From PHAA01 sp964584415 (GTDB lineage Bacteria > Bacillota > Syntrophomonadia > Syntrophomonadales > Syntrophomonadaceae): DNA of 25,800 nt. The position numbers and the translations under genes were made by a program. Location of the stretch: NCBI GenBank assembly GCA_964584415.1, contig CAZOZX010000020.1:1-25800 (forward strand). Reading direction: 5' to 3'. The notes beneath the pieces were generated by a model. That model was not told the origin of the DNA. It searched no databases and worked only from the letters and a program-made list of their open reading frames with translations. How positions within the stretch are numbered: position 1 is the stretch's first letter; each line of letters opens with the position of its first letter. This document shows, piece by piece, positions 1-7,654 of the stretch.

Positions 1-574
1 CAAAAGAAGCAGCAATAAGGTCCAGCTGTTCATCGATGGCAAAGTTTACATCGGCGATATCCTTGTCACTCAAGAACGGCAAATTGATTCTAACTGCCGG
101 AACATTTACCCCTTTTTTCTCACCCAATTCCCCGCCATTGACCACCCGGCAGATTATATCTGTAGAATTGGCTGATTCAACCTCCAGGTTTATCAGGCCG
201 TCAGCTAACAGAATAGAGATCCCGGGATTAACCTCACCAGGTAAATGAGCATAACTAATCCACACCTCATTCTCATCCCCTGGAACCGGACGCGTGGTCA
301 GAATAAACTTTTGCCCGGCCTGTAGTTGTACCTTTTTGTTCTTCAACAAACCCGTTCTGATTTCTGGTCCCTTAGTATCCAGCATTATCGCCAGGGGCTG
401 GTCCAATTCAGCAGCCACTCGGCGCAGGTTATCGATTCGAGCTTTGTGTTCGGCGTGTTCTCCGTGAGAGAAATTCAGTCGGGCCACATTCATTCCCTGC
501 TTGATCAGTTTAGACATAATCTCCGGGTTTTCACTGGCTGGTCCAATTGTACAGATAACTTTGGTTTTGCGCAT
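1..574 (-). CDS. pyk: Pyruvate kinase, N-terminal part (cut by window edge)
   Basis: Pyruvate kinase converts phosphoenolpyruvate and ADP to pyruvate and ATP in the cytoplasm, the last step of glycolysis. The minus strand reads MRKTKVICTIGPASENPEIM at the start, followed by the family hallmarks NVARLNFSHG and LDTKGPEIRTG of the TIM-barrel A domain and then the start of the B domain. About 191 codons are present and the rest lies beyond position 1. The ATG at 572-574 follows a GGAGGG ribosome binding site. It begins 12 nt after the pfkA stop, so it is almost certainly cotranscribed with pfkA; the pfkA-pyk pair is widespread in Firmicutes. Nothing looks broken. Identification rests on several diagnostic motifs and is firm. 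Confidence 0.95.
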   Translation of the reverse strand, partial: MRKTKVICTIGPASENPEIMSKLIKQGMNVARLNFSHGEHAEHKARIDNLRRVAAELDQPLAIMLDTKGPEIRTGLLKNKKVQLQAGQKFILTTRPVPGDENEVWISYAHLPGEVNPGISILLADGLINLEVESANSTDIICRVVNGGELGEKKGVNVPAVRINLPFLSDKDIADVNFAIDEQLDLIAASF

Positions 575-586
575 TGTTTCCCTCCA

Positions 587-1543
587 CTATATTGATAACA
601 TGCCGACTATCTCGTACATCTCCAAATCCGGCTGCCTTTTGCTTTCAATCACTTTTTCCAGCGGCACCGTATAATATCTATTATGGTCCCCGCCTACCAT
701 CACATTCCGTTCACCTTTGCATATGAGGTCGACGGCATGTTTACCCATTCCCGAAGCCATTATGCGATCCACCGCGGTAGGGGTTCCTCCCCGCTGTATG
801 TGCCCCAAGATTGTCACCCTGGTATCATGGCCGGTCTCGGTTTGTATAAAATCTTTGAGTTCCATCGGCGGGTAGACACCCTCAGCTACTATGATAATAC
901 TGTGCAGCTTGCCGCGCTCAATACCCTGATTGATTTTCCTGACCACCTGTTCCAGATCGGGCGGCATTTCCGGTATTAAGACCGACTCAGCTCCACCGGC
1001 CAAACCTGCCGCCAGGGCTATCTCGCCGCAATCATTGCCCATTACTTCTATAATAAAAATACGGCCATGGCTGCTGGCCGTATCCCGCAATCGATTGATG
1101 GCGCCCAGAACTGTATTTACTGCGGTATCAAAACCAATGGAAGCCGTAAAAGGAAGGTCATTATCTATGGTAGCAGGGATACCAATCACATTGATGCCAA
1201 GTCTGGAGAGCGCGCACCCCCCGGAAAAACTCCCGTCCCCGCCTATGACCACCAGATGCCCTATGTTTCTCTCCCTCAACAAAGCGGCAGCTTTTTCCTG
1301 CCCCTCCGGTGTCCTGAAATCTTCTGACCTGGATGTTTGCAGGATTGTTCCGCCGCGGTGGATTATGTCAGCCACTGATCCCGCCGTCATCGGTTCAATT
1401 TCCTCGTTTAGGAGTCCGGCAAAACCTTGATGCACACCATATATTTCGTGCCCCCTATATATGGCTGTACGAACGACAGCCCGTATAGCTGCATTCATTC
1501 CCGATGCATCCCCACCACTGGTTAGAACCGCCAGTCTCTCCAA
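587..1543 (-). CDS. pfkA: 6-phosphofructokinase
   Basis: Phosphorylates fructose 6-phosphate to fructose 1,6-bisphosphate in glycolysis. The 318 residues match the usual length of bacterial PfkA. Seen are the N-terminal nucleotide loop GGDASGMNA (residues 10-18), GGDGS (101-105), the catalytic TIDND (125-129, with Asp127) and the helix INRLRDTASSH. Gly104 is the residue normally linked with ATP rather than pyrophosphate use. The residue before TIDND is Ala124, where E. coli PfkA has Gly and pyrophosphate enzymes usually have Lys, so ATP is the likely donor but this is inferred. MGNDCGE replaces the common MGRYCGD, losing an Arg. Translation starts at a TTG preceded by GGGGG; no in-frame ATG fits. 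The gene lies 20 nt after mtrB and 12 nt before pyk in one operon. Confidence 0.93.
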   Translation of the reverse strand: MERLAVLTSGGDASGMNAAIRAVVRTAIYRGHEIYGVHQGFAGLLNEEIEPMTAGSVADIIHRGGTILQTSRSEDFRTPEGQEKAAALLRERNIGHLVVIGGDGSFSGGCALSRLGINVIGIPATIDNDLPFTASIGFDTAVNTVLGAINRLRDTASSHGRIFIIEVMGNDCGEIALAAGLAGGAESVLIPEMPPDLEQVVRKINQGIERGKLHSIIIVAEGVYPPMELKDFIQTETGHDTRVTILGHIQRGGTPTAVDRIMASGMGKHAVDLICKGERNVMVGGDHNRYYTVPLEKVIESKRQPDLEMYEIVGMLSI

Positions 1544-1563
1544 CGCTATACCCCCAAAGTCAT

Positions 1564-1800
1564 TTATCTTTTGGTGCTTTCGCTGACAGTCTGGCCATAG
1601 CGGTGCGTTATTTCTGCATTTCCCCTGATTTTCATTGCCGAGGTATGGGCAGTAAATTGGACCACCATCACTTCCCCTTTGTCCAACTTTTCGGTATGGT
1701 GGAATTTGGTGTCCTGGCCGCGGGTCAGACCGATTATAGTTACACCATTTTCGAGTGCCTTAACTACAATATAGTCTTCTCCAATATAATCTTGATTCAT
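1564..1800 (-). CDS. mtrB: TRAP, trp RNA-binding attenuation protein
   Basis: The 78-residue product is closely similar to Bacillus subtilis MtrB (75 residues), with the shared blocks IGLTRGxDTKFHH, EKLDKGEV and QFTxHTSAxKxRG. TRAP forms an 11-subunit ring that, when loaded with tryptophan, binds about eleven GAG/UAG triplets in leader RNA and represses trp genes. The Lys37-Lys56-Arg58 RNA-contact triad of B. subtilis corresponds to Lys38, Lys57 and Arg59 here. Tryptophan-pocket residues are also conserved (Thr26, Thr31, Gln48, Thr50, His52, Ser54), so it should be functional. The ATG at 1800 has an AGGAGG site 7 nt upstream. Its place is unusual: 13 nt after dnaE and 20 nt before pfkA, whereas in B. 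subtilis it follows folE (mtrA). No trp genes and no obvious triplet array were seen in the window. Confidence 0.93.
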   Translation of the reverse strand: MNQDYIGEDYIVVKALENGVTIIGLTRGQDTKFHHTEKLDKGEVMVVQFTAHTSAMKIRGNAEITHRYGQTVSESTKR

Positions 1801-1813
1801 TCGTTACGCCTCC

Positions 1814-4800
1814 TTAGCTGAACCAGACATTATTCTTACCCAACAGATCCTCTAACCTCGCCTTTAATTCACGGTTAACCCCCACATCGTATTGCTCATC
1901 CAAAACCCGCACACTTTTATTAGGCAGGTGCAAACATACTTCCACGTTACCCGGGTACCCCTTGATTATATTCAGTAAATTGGTCCTGGTCTGGGCATCG
2001 TTACTGTCCGAAAACAGACGGACATGCATCTCCTTGATATGTTCCTTTAATTCCTGTACTCGCCGCAGGGATATTTTGGGCTGATCGTCTCGTCGATCCA
2101 AAAATCCCTCCACCAAAATAGCGACATCCGGCTGAATCTGGTTAATGCACTGCCGATAGGAGCCGGGGAACAATAAAACCTCAATGCGCCCGCTTAAATC
2201 CTCCAGGAAAAAGCGGGCATAGGGATCACCTTTGCGGCTGATCTTTTTACTCAAGTTTACCGGTATCCCTGCTAAACGGAGGTATTCCTGATCACCGTTC
2301 GAATCTATGGCGGCTATTTCGTTGGTAGTGACTAAATCCATTATTTCACGATATCTGTCCAGGGGATTGGCCGATACATAGAATCCAAGAACGTCCTTCT
2401 CCCGGCTCAGTTTCTCCTGATTATCCCATTCACCTTTAACCACTGCCACCGGTTCTTCGACCATACTGACTGTATCTCCAAAAAGGGAAAGCTGATCGCC
2501 ATTGCTGGCCTGCTTGATTTGGGCGGCCAGGATCAAAGACTCATCCATGATCGAATAAACCTGTTTACGCGTCTGCCCCAGCGAATCAAAACAACCAGCA
2601 TAAATCAAGTTTTCCAGCATGCGCTTGTTTATCTGGGTTAGATCCACCCGCTGGCAGAAATCGAAAAATGAACTGAACCTGCCCTCCCGGCGGGCTTGAA
2701 CTATTGCTTTGACCGCATTTATACCCACATTTTTGATAGCTCCCAAGCCAAACCGGATTCCTCCGGCGGAAACGGTAAAATTCTCAAAGCTCTCATTTAT
2801 GTCCGGGGGGAGAATCGATATGCCCATCTTCTTACATTCTTTGATATAGAATACTACCCGGTCCTGATGGTCGATAACACTGGACAAGAAGGCACACATG
2901 TACTCGACTGGATAATAGGTTTTCAGATAAGCAGTTTGGTAAGTAATCATGGCGTAGGCCGCGGAATGGCTCTTGTTAAAACCATAACCGGCGAAACTCT
3001 CCATAATATCGAAAAGGTGCCCGGCCAGGTCAGCATCGATATTATTATCGGCCGCCCCCCGGACAAATTTGTCGCGCATAGCCATGATTTCACTGGCTTT
3101 TTTCTTGCCCATAGCCCGGCGCAGCACATCCGCTTCGCCCATGCTGAAGCTGGCCAGATCGCTGGCTACCCGCATGACTTGTTCCTGGTAGAGAATAACT
3201 CCATAAGTTTCTTCCAAAATCGACTCCAGGGCCGGATGCTGGTAATCAACCTGCTGCCGGCCTTGTTTGCGGTTGATAAAATCCTCAACCATACCGCTGC
3301 CCAGCGGACCCGGCCGATAAAGAGCAATTACCGCAATCAGGTCTTCAAATCGGTTAGGCTGCATATCCCGCAAAATCCGTCTTAAGCCATCACTTTCCAG
3401 CTGGAATACCCCAATAGTATCGCCATCCTGGAGTAAATGAAAAACGGTTTTATCATCCAGGGGAATGTCGTAAAGATCGATGGCAACTCCCCGGGTCTTC
3501 TTAATTATATCCAGGGCCCGGTCCAAAACAGTTAAGGTGCGCAGACCAAGGATATCCATTTTCAGCAGGCCAATGTCCTCGACCGTTTCTTTAGCAAACT
3601 GGGTAATTATATGGTTATCGGTTGTCTTTTGGAGCGGCAATAATGAACTTAGACTTTCCCGCCCTATTACTACTCCCGCGGCATGAATGGATGCATGACG
3701 CGGCATTCCCTCAATAGCCAGGGCAATATCGATGATGCGGCGGGTGTCATAGTCATTCTGATAGGCCGCAGCTAGATCCGGAGATATCTCCAGGGCTCGC
3801 TTTATGGTTACCCCCAGCTCGGTAGGAACCATCTTGGCTATCCGGTCCACATTCCCGTAAGGTATATCCAGGGCCCGGCCCACATCTCTTATCGCTGCCC
3901 GGGCAGCCATGGTACCAAAGGTTATAATCTGGGCAACCTTATCCGCCCCATAGCGATCAACAATATACTGAATTACTCTATCCCTTTTTTCAAAACAGAA
4001 GTCGATATCGATATCCGGCATGCTGATCCGTTCTGGATTCAAAAAACGTTCGAACAGCAGGTCATACTTGAGGGGATCAATAGTGGTGATACCAAGTACA
4101 TATGATACTAAACTGCCGGCGGCTGAACCTCTTCCCGGGCCTACCGGTACGTTGTTGTTTTTAGCCCAGTTGACCAAATCCTGAACTATCAGGAAATACT
4201 CGGCGAATCCCATCTGTTTGATCATCTGCAGTTCATAGCCAAGCCTATCGGTGACTTCCGGTTCAGGCTGCGGATAACGAAGAGCGAATTTCTGCCAGGT
4301 TAACTCTTCCAGATAGCTTTCCGGGCTGTAATCATCTGGGATAGCAAAATAAGGCAGATGAAATTCCCCGAAAGTGAAGTCCAGGTTACATTGCCCGGCA
4401 ATTACGACACTGTTATCAGCCGCTTCCGGGTGATCGCGAAATAGATCGCGCATCTCTGTCTCGGTCTTAAGATAGAATTCACTGCCGCTAAAGCGCAGGC
4501 GTTCCTGATCGGAAACTACCTTGCCGGTCTGGATACAGAGGAGCACATCATGGACGGCAGCATCTTCCCGGCGTATGTAATGAGCGTCGTTACTAGATAC
4601 TACTGGGATACCGGTTTGCGAACTAATTTCAAACAGAACCTGGCAAACCTTTTTTTCCATCTCCAGGCCATGATCCTGGACCTCCAGATAAAAATTACCC
4701 GGCCCGAAAATCTTCTGATATTTAACGGCTACTGCCAATGCTTCATCTGAATTACCGGCAACGATCAATTGTGGTATCTCCCCTGCCAGGCAGCCACTTA

Positions 4801-5206
4801 AAGCAATCAGCCCATCACTATATCGCTCCAACAGCTCAAGATCGATCCGGGGCCTATAATAAAAACCTTCGATGAAGGCCCGGCTGACCATCTCAGTGAG
4901 ATTTCTGTATCCGGTAGTGTTTTTGCATAATAAAGTTAGATGGGCATTGCGCTCATCAAGGCGGGATTCCCTGTCCAATCGGCTTCTTGGCGCTACATAG
5001 ACTTCGCAGCCAATGATTGGCTTAATGTCCCGTTTCTTAGCTTCCCGGTAAAAATCCATAATGCCATAGAGAACCCCGTGATCGGTGATCGCAATGGCTG
5101 GCATCTCCAATTCCACCGCCCGATTAACCAGGTCCTTGATCCGGCAGGCTCCATCGAGAAGGCTGTACTCAGAATGATTGTGTAAATGAACAAATCCCTT
5201 TGACAT
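1814..5206 (-). CDS. dnaE: DNA polymerase III subunit alpha, DnaE type
   Basis: Replicative C-family DNA polymerase of about 1130 residues. Order seen: PHP domain (1-270) with HLHNH (His7, His9, His11), ITDHG, GCEVYV and NDAHY; the polymerase core with PGRGSAAGS and the catalytic PDIDIDF (Asp398, Asp400, Asp402); fingers and the tandem HhH region; and a C-terminal OB fold (about 970-1060). It lacks the inserted exonuclease domain of PolC. The PHP metal-site residues look complete, unlike the degenerate E. coli PHP, so intrinsic proofreading is possible. I chose the ATG at 5204-5206 because GGGGAG sits 7 nt upstream and the protein then begins MSKGFVHLHNHSEY, as homologues do. An in-frame TTG 27 nt upstream is less likely. 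It is the first gene of the dnaE-mtrB-pfkA-pyk operon. Confidence 0.96.
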   Translation of the reverse strand: MSKGFVHLHNHSEYSLLDGACRIKDLVNRAVELEMPAIAITDHGVLYGIMDFYREAKKRDIKPIIGCEVYVAPRSRLDRESRLDERNAHLTLLCKNTTGYRNLTEMVSRAFIEGFYYRPRIDLELLERYSDGLIALSGCLAGEIPQLIVAGNSDEALAVAVKYQKIFGPGNFYLEVQDHGLEMEKKVCQVLFEISSQTGIPVVSSNDAHYIRREDAAVHDVLLCIQTGKVVSDQERLRFSGSEFYLKTETEMRDLFRDHPEAADNSVVIAGQCNLDFTFGEFHLPYFAIPDDYSPESYLEELTWQKFALRYPQPEPEVTDRLGYELQMIKQMGFAEYFLIVQDLVNWAKNNNVPVGPGRGSAAGSLVSYVLGITTIDPLKYDLLFERFLNPERISMPDIDIDFCFEKRDRVIQYIVDRYGADKVAQIITFGTMAARAAIRDVGRALDIPYGNVDRIAKMVPTELGVTIKRALEISPDLAAAYQNDYDTRRIIDIALAIEGMPRHASIHAAGVVIGRESLSSLLPLQKTTDNHIITQFAKETVEDIGLLKMDILGLRTLTVLDRALDIIKKTRGVAIDLYDIPLDDKTVFHLLQDGDTIGVFQLESDGLRRILRDMQPNRFEDLIAVIALYRPGPLGSGMVEDFINRKQGRQQVDYQHPALESILEETYGVILYQEQVMRVASDLASFSMGEADVLRRAMGKKKASEIMAMRDKFVRGAADNNIDADLAGHLFDIMESFAGYGFNKSHSAAYAMITYQTAYLKTYYPVEYMCAFLSSVIDHQDRVVFYIKECKKMGISILPPDINESFENFTVSAGGIRFGLGAIKNVGINAVKAIVQARREGRFSSFFDFCQRVDLTQINKRMLENLIYAGCFDSLGQTRKQVYSIMDESLILAAQIKQASNGDQLSLFGDTVSMVEEPVAVVKGEWDNQEKLSREKDVLGFYVSANPLDRYREIMDLVTTNEIAAIDSNGDQEYLRLAGIPVNLSKKISRKGDPYARFFLEDLSGRIEVLLFPGSYRQCINQIQPDVAILVEGFLDRRDDQPKISLRRVQELKEHIKEMHVRLFSDSNDAQTRTNLLNIIKGYPGNVEVCLHLPNKSVRVLDEQYDVGVNRELKARLEDLLGKNNVWFS

Positions 5207-5245
5207 GGTTCGCTCCCCAAAATTTGAATCCAAGATTTAACCAAT

Positions 5246-5276
5246 ATTATAGATTAAAATATTTTACCCGTGTTGA
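5246..5276 (-). promoter_or_regulatory. Possible promoter of dnaE-mtrB-pfkA-pyk
   Basis: On the minus strand a perfect TATAAT lies at 5251-5246, about 40 nt before the dnaE start. The best -35 candidate, TCAACA at 5276-5271, has a long 19-nt spacer and is a weak match. The flanks are AT-rich. A housekeeping promoter here is plausible but unproven. Confidence 0.4.
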
Positions 5277-5304
5277 ACCCTGCCTAAGAAATTTGAAAAC
5301 AAAA

Positions 5305-5330
5305 GGAGAGCCACTGATTTTTCTATGGCT
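5305..5330 (-). terminator. Weak terminator-like hairpin after the spore protein gene
   Basis: On the minus strand, AGCCA (5330-5326) and TGGCT (5313-5309) can pair around a 12-nt loop that holds the spore-protein stop codon, and a T-rich run follows. The stem is only 5 bp, so this is a weak call. Confidence 0.3.
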
Positions 5331-5514
5331 GTGACCTTTGCTGCTTCAGCTTTTTTCGCATAATACCGCCGACTCTTCCGCAATCCGCATTGGTCAGGGA
5401 TTCCCATCCATCTTGTTGAATTTTCTCCCACAAGCCAAGTTCCTGGGCGATTTCAATTTTAAGTAAATCCCTTTCGGTCAGCACCTTCTTAGCCTGGCGG
5501 TTTTTTTTCTTCAT
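5323..5514 (-). CDS. Small acid-soluble spore protein, SspF-like alpha/beta type
   Basis: A 63-residue basic protein. It contains IEIAQELGLWEKIQQDGW (about residues 25-42) and ends with DCGRVGGIMRKKLKQQ, which resemble the two conserved segments of alpha/beta-type small acid-soluble spore proteins (EIAxELG and GxVGGxMxKR), with spacing and the GW pair closest to the minor SspF form. Such proteins coat spore DNA in the A-like form and protect it. The N-terminus is very Lys-rich (MKKKNRQAKK). It has an AGGAGG site 9 nt before ATG. It stands alone between the dnaE operon and a divergent gene of unknown function. The match indicates a sporulating organism. A forespore (SigG) promoter would be expected upstream, but I could not identify a convincing one. 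Confidence 0.75.
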   Translation of the reverse strand: MKKKNRQAKKVLTERDLLKIEIAQELGLWEKIQQDGWESLTNADCGRVGGIMRKKLKQQRSQP

Positions 5515-5689
5515 AAAAGTTAGCCTCCTTAACCCCTCAATTTTTACTAGCCAATTTTATGATGCCCGATTGAATCCTAATTTGTGCTCAGATTTTTTAT
5601 CCTTTCTCAATTAAATTCATATAGGAAAAGAAGGATTTTATGGTAATTTATAGAAATCATTGCGATAAAACAAAATAAGGAGGCCTGTC

Positions 5690-6850
5690 ATGATTGAAAC
5701 CCTTCTAAATAAGGAAAATCAACATCACCTGGACTTATCCGTGTTCATTAATTTCAGTCCCGACGAACTGCTTTTTTACTATTATGATTCCAATATCGAT
5801 ATAGCCCTGGAAACCTATCTGCAGGTAAAGGATTGGCTGAGTAATAATCTCGGTAATCCGGACAACCTCTCCAAATGGCTGGACTTTATTGACAACGAGA
5901 TCGGGGCCGGTCCTGATCTGGACAGCCTTCATATGAGCGAATTCCTTAATTCAATTGGTCCTTTCTATTATTGTCCCACTAATACCCGGTTCCATTTCCA
6001 TAGATTCTGCACAAGCGATCAGGACGCCCTGACTTCTGCCGATTTTGCCCATTTATACGGATTTCATAAGCTGCCATTGATGGACCGGGCATTACAGAAA
6101 TATTCACAATCCCGCAAGATAACCAAAAAGACCGTTCGCAGCAAGGATGAATTGATTAGGGACATTGCAATGTGCAGTGCAAGCCTTGGTAAAATTGCGG
6201 TTCTGGATGAGCACATAAATTATATTAGCCAGTTCATCCAAGAGCGCCAGTCAATCTGCGCCAATAGTGAACTTTCGCCGCCTGAACCTTACCCGATACC
6301 AGATAAACCTCAGAAGCCAGCCGAGGCTCCGGTTAAGTATAATTGGCTGGACTCTATCGGGATTACCAAATATAAATCCCCTAAACCAGGTCAGCAGACT
6401 GATTATAATCACCTGATGAAGGTCTATTTCATTAGATCACGGGAGTATGAAAAGGCTTGCGAAAGGTTTAAGAAGGCTCTGCAAGATTGGGGAGAGCTGC
6501 GGGAATCCTTTTTGCAAAAATGTCGCTTTGAGATTCAAGAGGCTGCTTCCACCCTAAAGGATGCTTCGGAACTCCAATCAGTCTATAAGGATATAATCCG
6601 CAAGAGTTACATCCATAACATATATCAGAACATAGACACCTTGAATAAATTTCGGCATTACCTTGAAACGGGCCGAGCCGAAGATTTGCAGGATTGCATG
6701 AACATCTATGAGGTAGAAAGTCATTGGGTGGATATTAAAGCGGGGCAGGAACGAATTGAAAACACCATATATCACCTCCAACCAGACAATGAGGCCTTCC
6801 AATATGCTAATGAAGAGGTGAAAAGATTAATTGCCAGCACATTAGATTAA
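5690..6850 (+). CDS. Protein of unknown function, soluble, 386 residues
   Basis: I do not recognise a family. The sequence has no signal peptide and no membrane segments, so it is probably cytoplasmic. It appears to have two parts: an N-terminal half (1-195), with an aromatic and His-rich stretch (FYYCP, FHFHRFC, about 92-107), and a C-terminal half (240-386) that is rich in charged residues and predicted mostly helical. They are joined by a Pro-rich linker (197-216, PPEPYPIPDKPQKP). Five Cys residues are scattered and form no metal motif. Translation starts at ATG 5690 after AAGGAGG. It is monocistronic: divergent from the spore protein gene and convergent with the rhomboid gene. Codon use and ribosome binding site look native, so it is a real gene. 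Confidence 0.8.
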   Translation: MIETLLNKENQHHLDLSVFINFSPDELLFYYYDSNIDIALETYLQVKDWLSNNLGNPDNLSKWLDFIDNEIGAGPDLDSLHMSEFLNSIGPFYYCPTNTRFHFHRFCTSDQDALTSADFAHLYGFHKLPLMDRALQKYSQSRKITKKTVRSKDELIRDIAMCSASLGKIAVLDEHINYISQFIQERQSICANSELSPPEPYPIPDKPQKPAEAPVKYNWLDSIGITKYKSPKPGQQTDYNHLMKVYFIRSREYEKACERFKKALQDWGELRESFLQKCRFEIQEAASTLKDASELQSVYKDIIRKSYIHNIYQNIDTLNKFRHYLETGRAEDLQDCMNIYEVESHWVDIKAGQERIENTIYHLQPDNEAFQYANEEVKRLIASTLD

Positions 6851-6856
6851 GTGCAG

Positions 6857-6907
6857 CAGGTCAACCGGTGGTCCGATCTCATTCAATAAAATGAACCGGT
6901 TGACCTG
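6857..6907. repeat. Long inverted repeat between convergent genes
   Basis: CAGGTCAACCGGT (6857-6869) is repeated as its exact reverse complement ACCGGTTGACCTG (6895-6907), a perfect 13-bp stem. Inside the 25-nt gap TCATT (6879-6883) pairs with AATGA (6890-6894), extending the hairpin. It covers the last codons of the rhomboid gene and lies just after the stop of the 386-residue gene. There is no T tract, so it is not a classical intrinsic terminator, but a bidirectional stop or mRNA 3'-end stabiliser is likely. Confidence 0.65.
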
Positions 6908-7550
6908 ACCGCAGGAAGTAGCGATATAGAAACATCCCTGCTGCAAAGCCACCCACGTGAGCCCAAAAGGCAATAGACTGTTCTGAACCAGTGGAGAGTA
7001 AGCCTGTTGCACCGCCATATAGCTGGGATAATGCCCAAAAGCCAAGAAAAACCCAGGCTGGCACACTAAATAAAAAAATCGGGAAAATGTAGGTTAATAC
7101 TTTAGATTTTCTAAACATCAGGAAGTAGGCGCCCATGACTCCAGCTACTGCACCGGATGCTCCGACCACCGGTATCTCTGAATTTATGTTTAGCAGGTAG
7201 TGGGTTATACTGGCTATTATTCCGCAGAGGAGATAAAATCCTAAAAAGCGGGCTTTCCCCATCTTGTCCTCTACGTTGTCCCCAAACAACCACAAGATCC
7301 ACATGTTGCCAATCACATGCATCCAGCTGCCGTGCAGAAAGGTGGATGTAATAAAAGGCAGATAGTCCAGCAGCGATACCTGATAAATATGATAGTAAGC
7401 TGGTACCAGGCCGAAAATATATACTAAATCATTCATGCCGTATTCGCCCAGAGAAACCTCATAGGCAAATATCAGGAGGTTAACGACGATAAGTAATACC
7501 GTCACCAAGGGAAAATGCTGACTGCGAATTGTATCTCTCAGCGGTATCAT
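6879..7550 (-). CDS. Rhomboid family intramembrane serine protease
   Basis: An integral membrane protease that cuts substrate transmembrane helices. The 223 residues hold about six hydrophobic segments. Seen are the L1 loop and second helix HGSWMHVIGNMWILWLFG (73-90, with His78 and Asn82), the catalytic GASG with Ser132, and the catalytic AHVGG with His198, so the Ser-His dyad is complete. The N-terminus, MIPLRDTIRSQHFP, followed by the first membrane segment, is typical of bacterial rhomboids of this size. A short cytoplasmic tail follows the last helix. The start has AGGTGG upstream. It lies 104 nt downstream of the flavodiiron gene on the same strand and could be cotranscribed, though no functional link is evident. 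Its substrates are unknown. Confidence 0.92.
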   Translation of the reverse strand: MIPLRDTIRSQHFPLVTVLLIVVNLLIFAYEVSLGEYGMNDLVYIFGLVPAYYHIYQVSLLDYLPFITSTFLHGSWMHVIGNMWILWLFGDNVEDKMGKARFLGFYLLCGIIASITHYLLNINSEIPVVGASGAVAGVMGAYFLMFRKSKVLTYIFPIFLFSVPAWVFLGFWALSQLYGGATGLLSTGSEQSIAFWAHVGGFAAGMFLYRYFLRSGQPVHFIE

Positions 7551-7654
7551 ATACTATCTTCCACCTCTATCGCTGGTTTTAAGGGTCCGATCATAAATCC
7601 TGAATGGTTTCTTGGCCAGGAACGCTTCAATATTATGCCCCTAATCGAGATTTT

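Noticed and set aside
930..1430. A 166-codon open frame on the plus strand
   Set aside because: Antisense to pfkA; the product is a low-complexity Ser/Pro-rich string typical of a shadow frame.
2696..3385. A 229-codon open frame on the plus strand
   Set aside because: Antisense to the catalytic part of dnaE; no start signal or recognisable domain.
5521..5689. SigG promoter for the spore protein and promoter for the 386-residue gene
   Set aside because: AT-rich candidates exist, but none matches both boxes at a proper spacing, so I do not annotate one.
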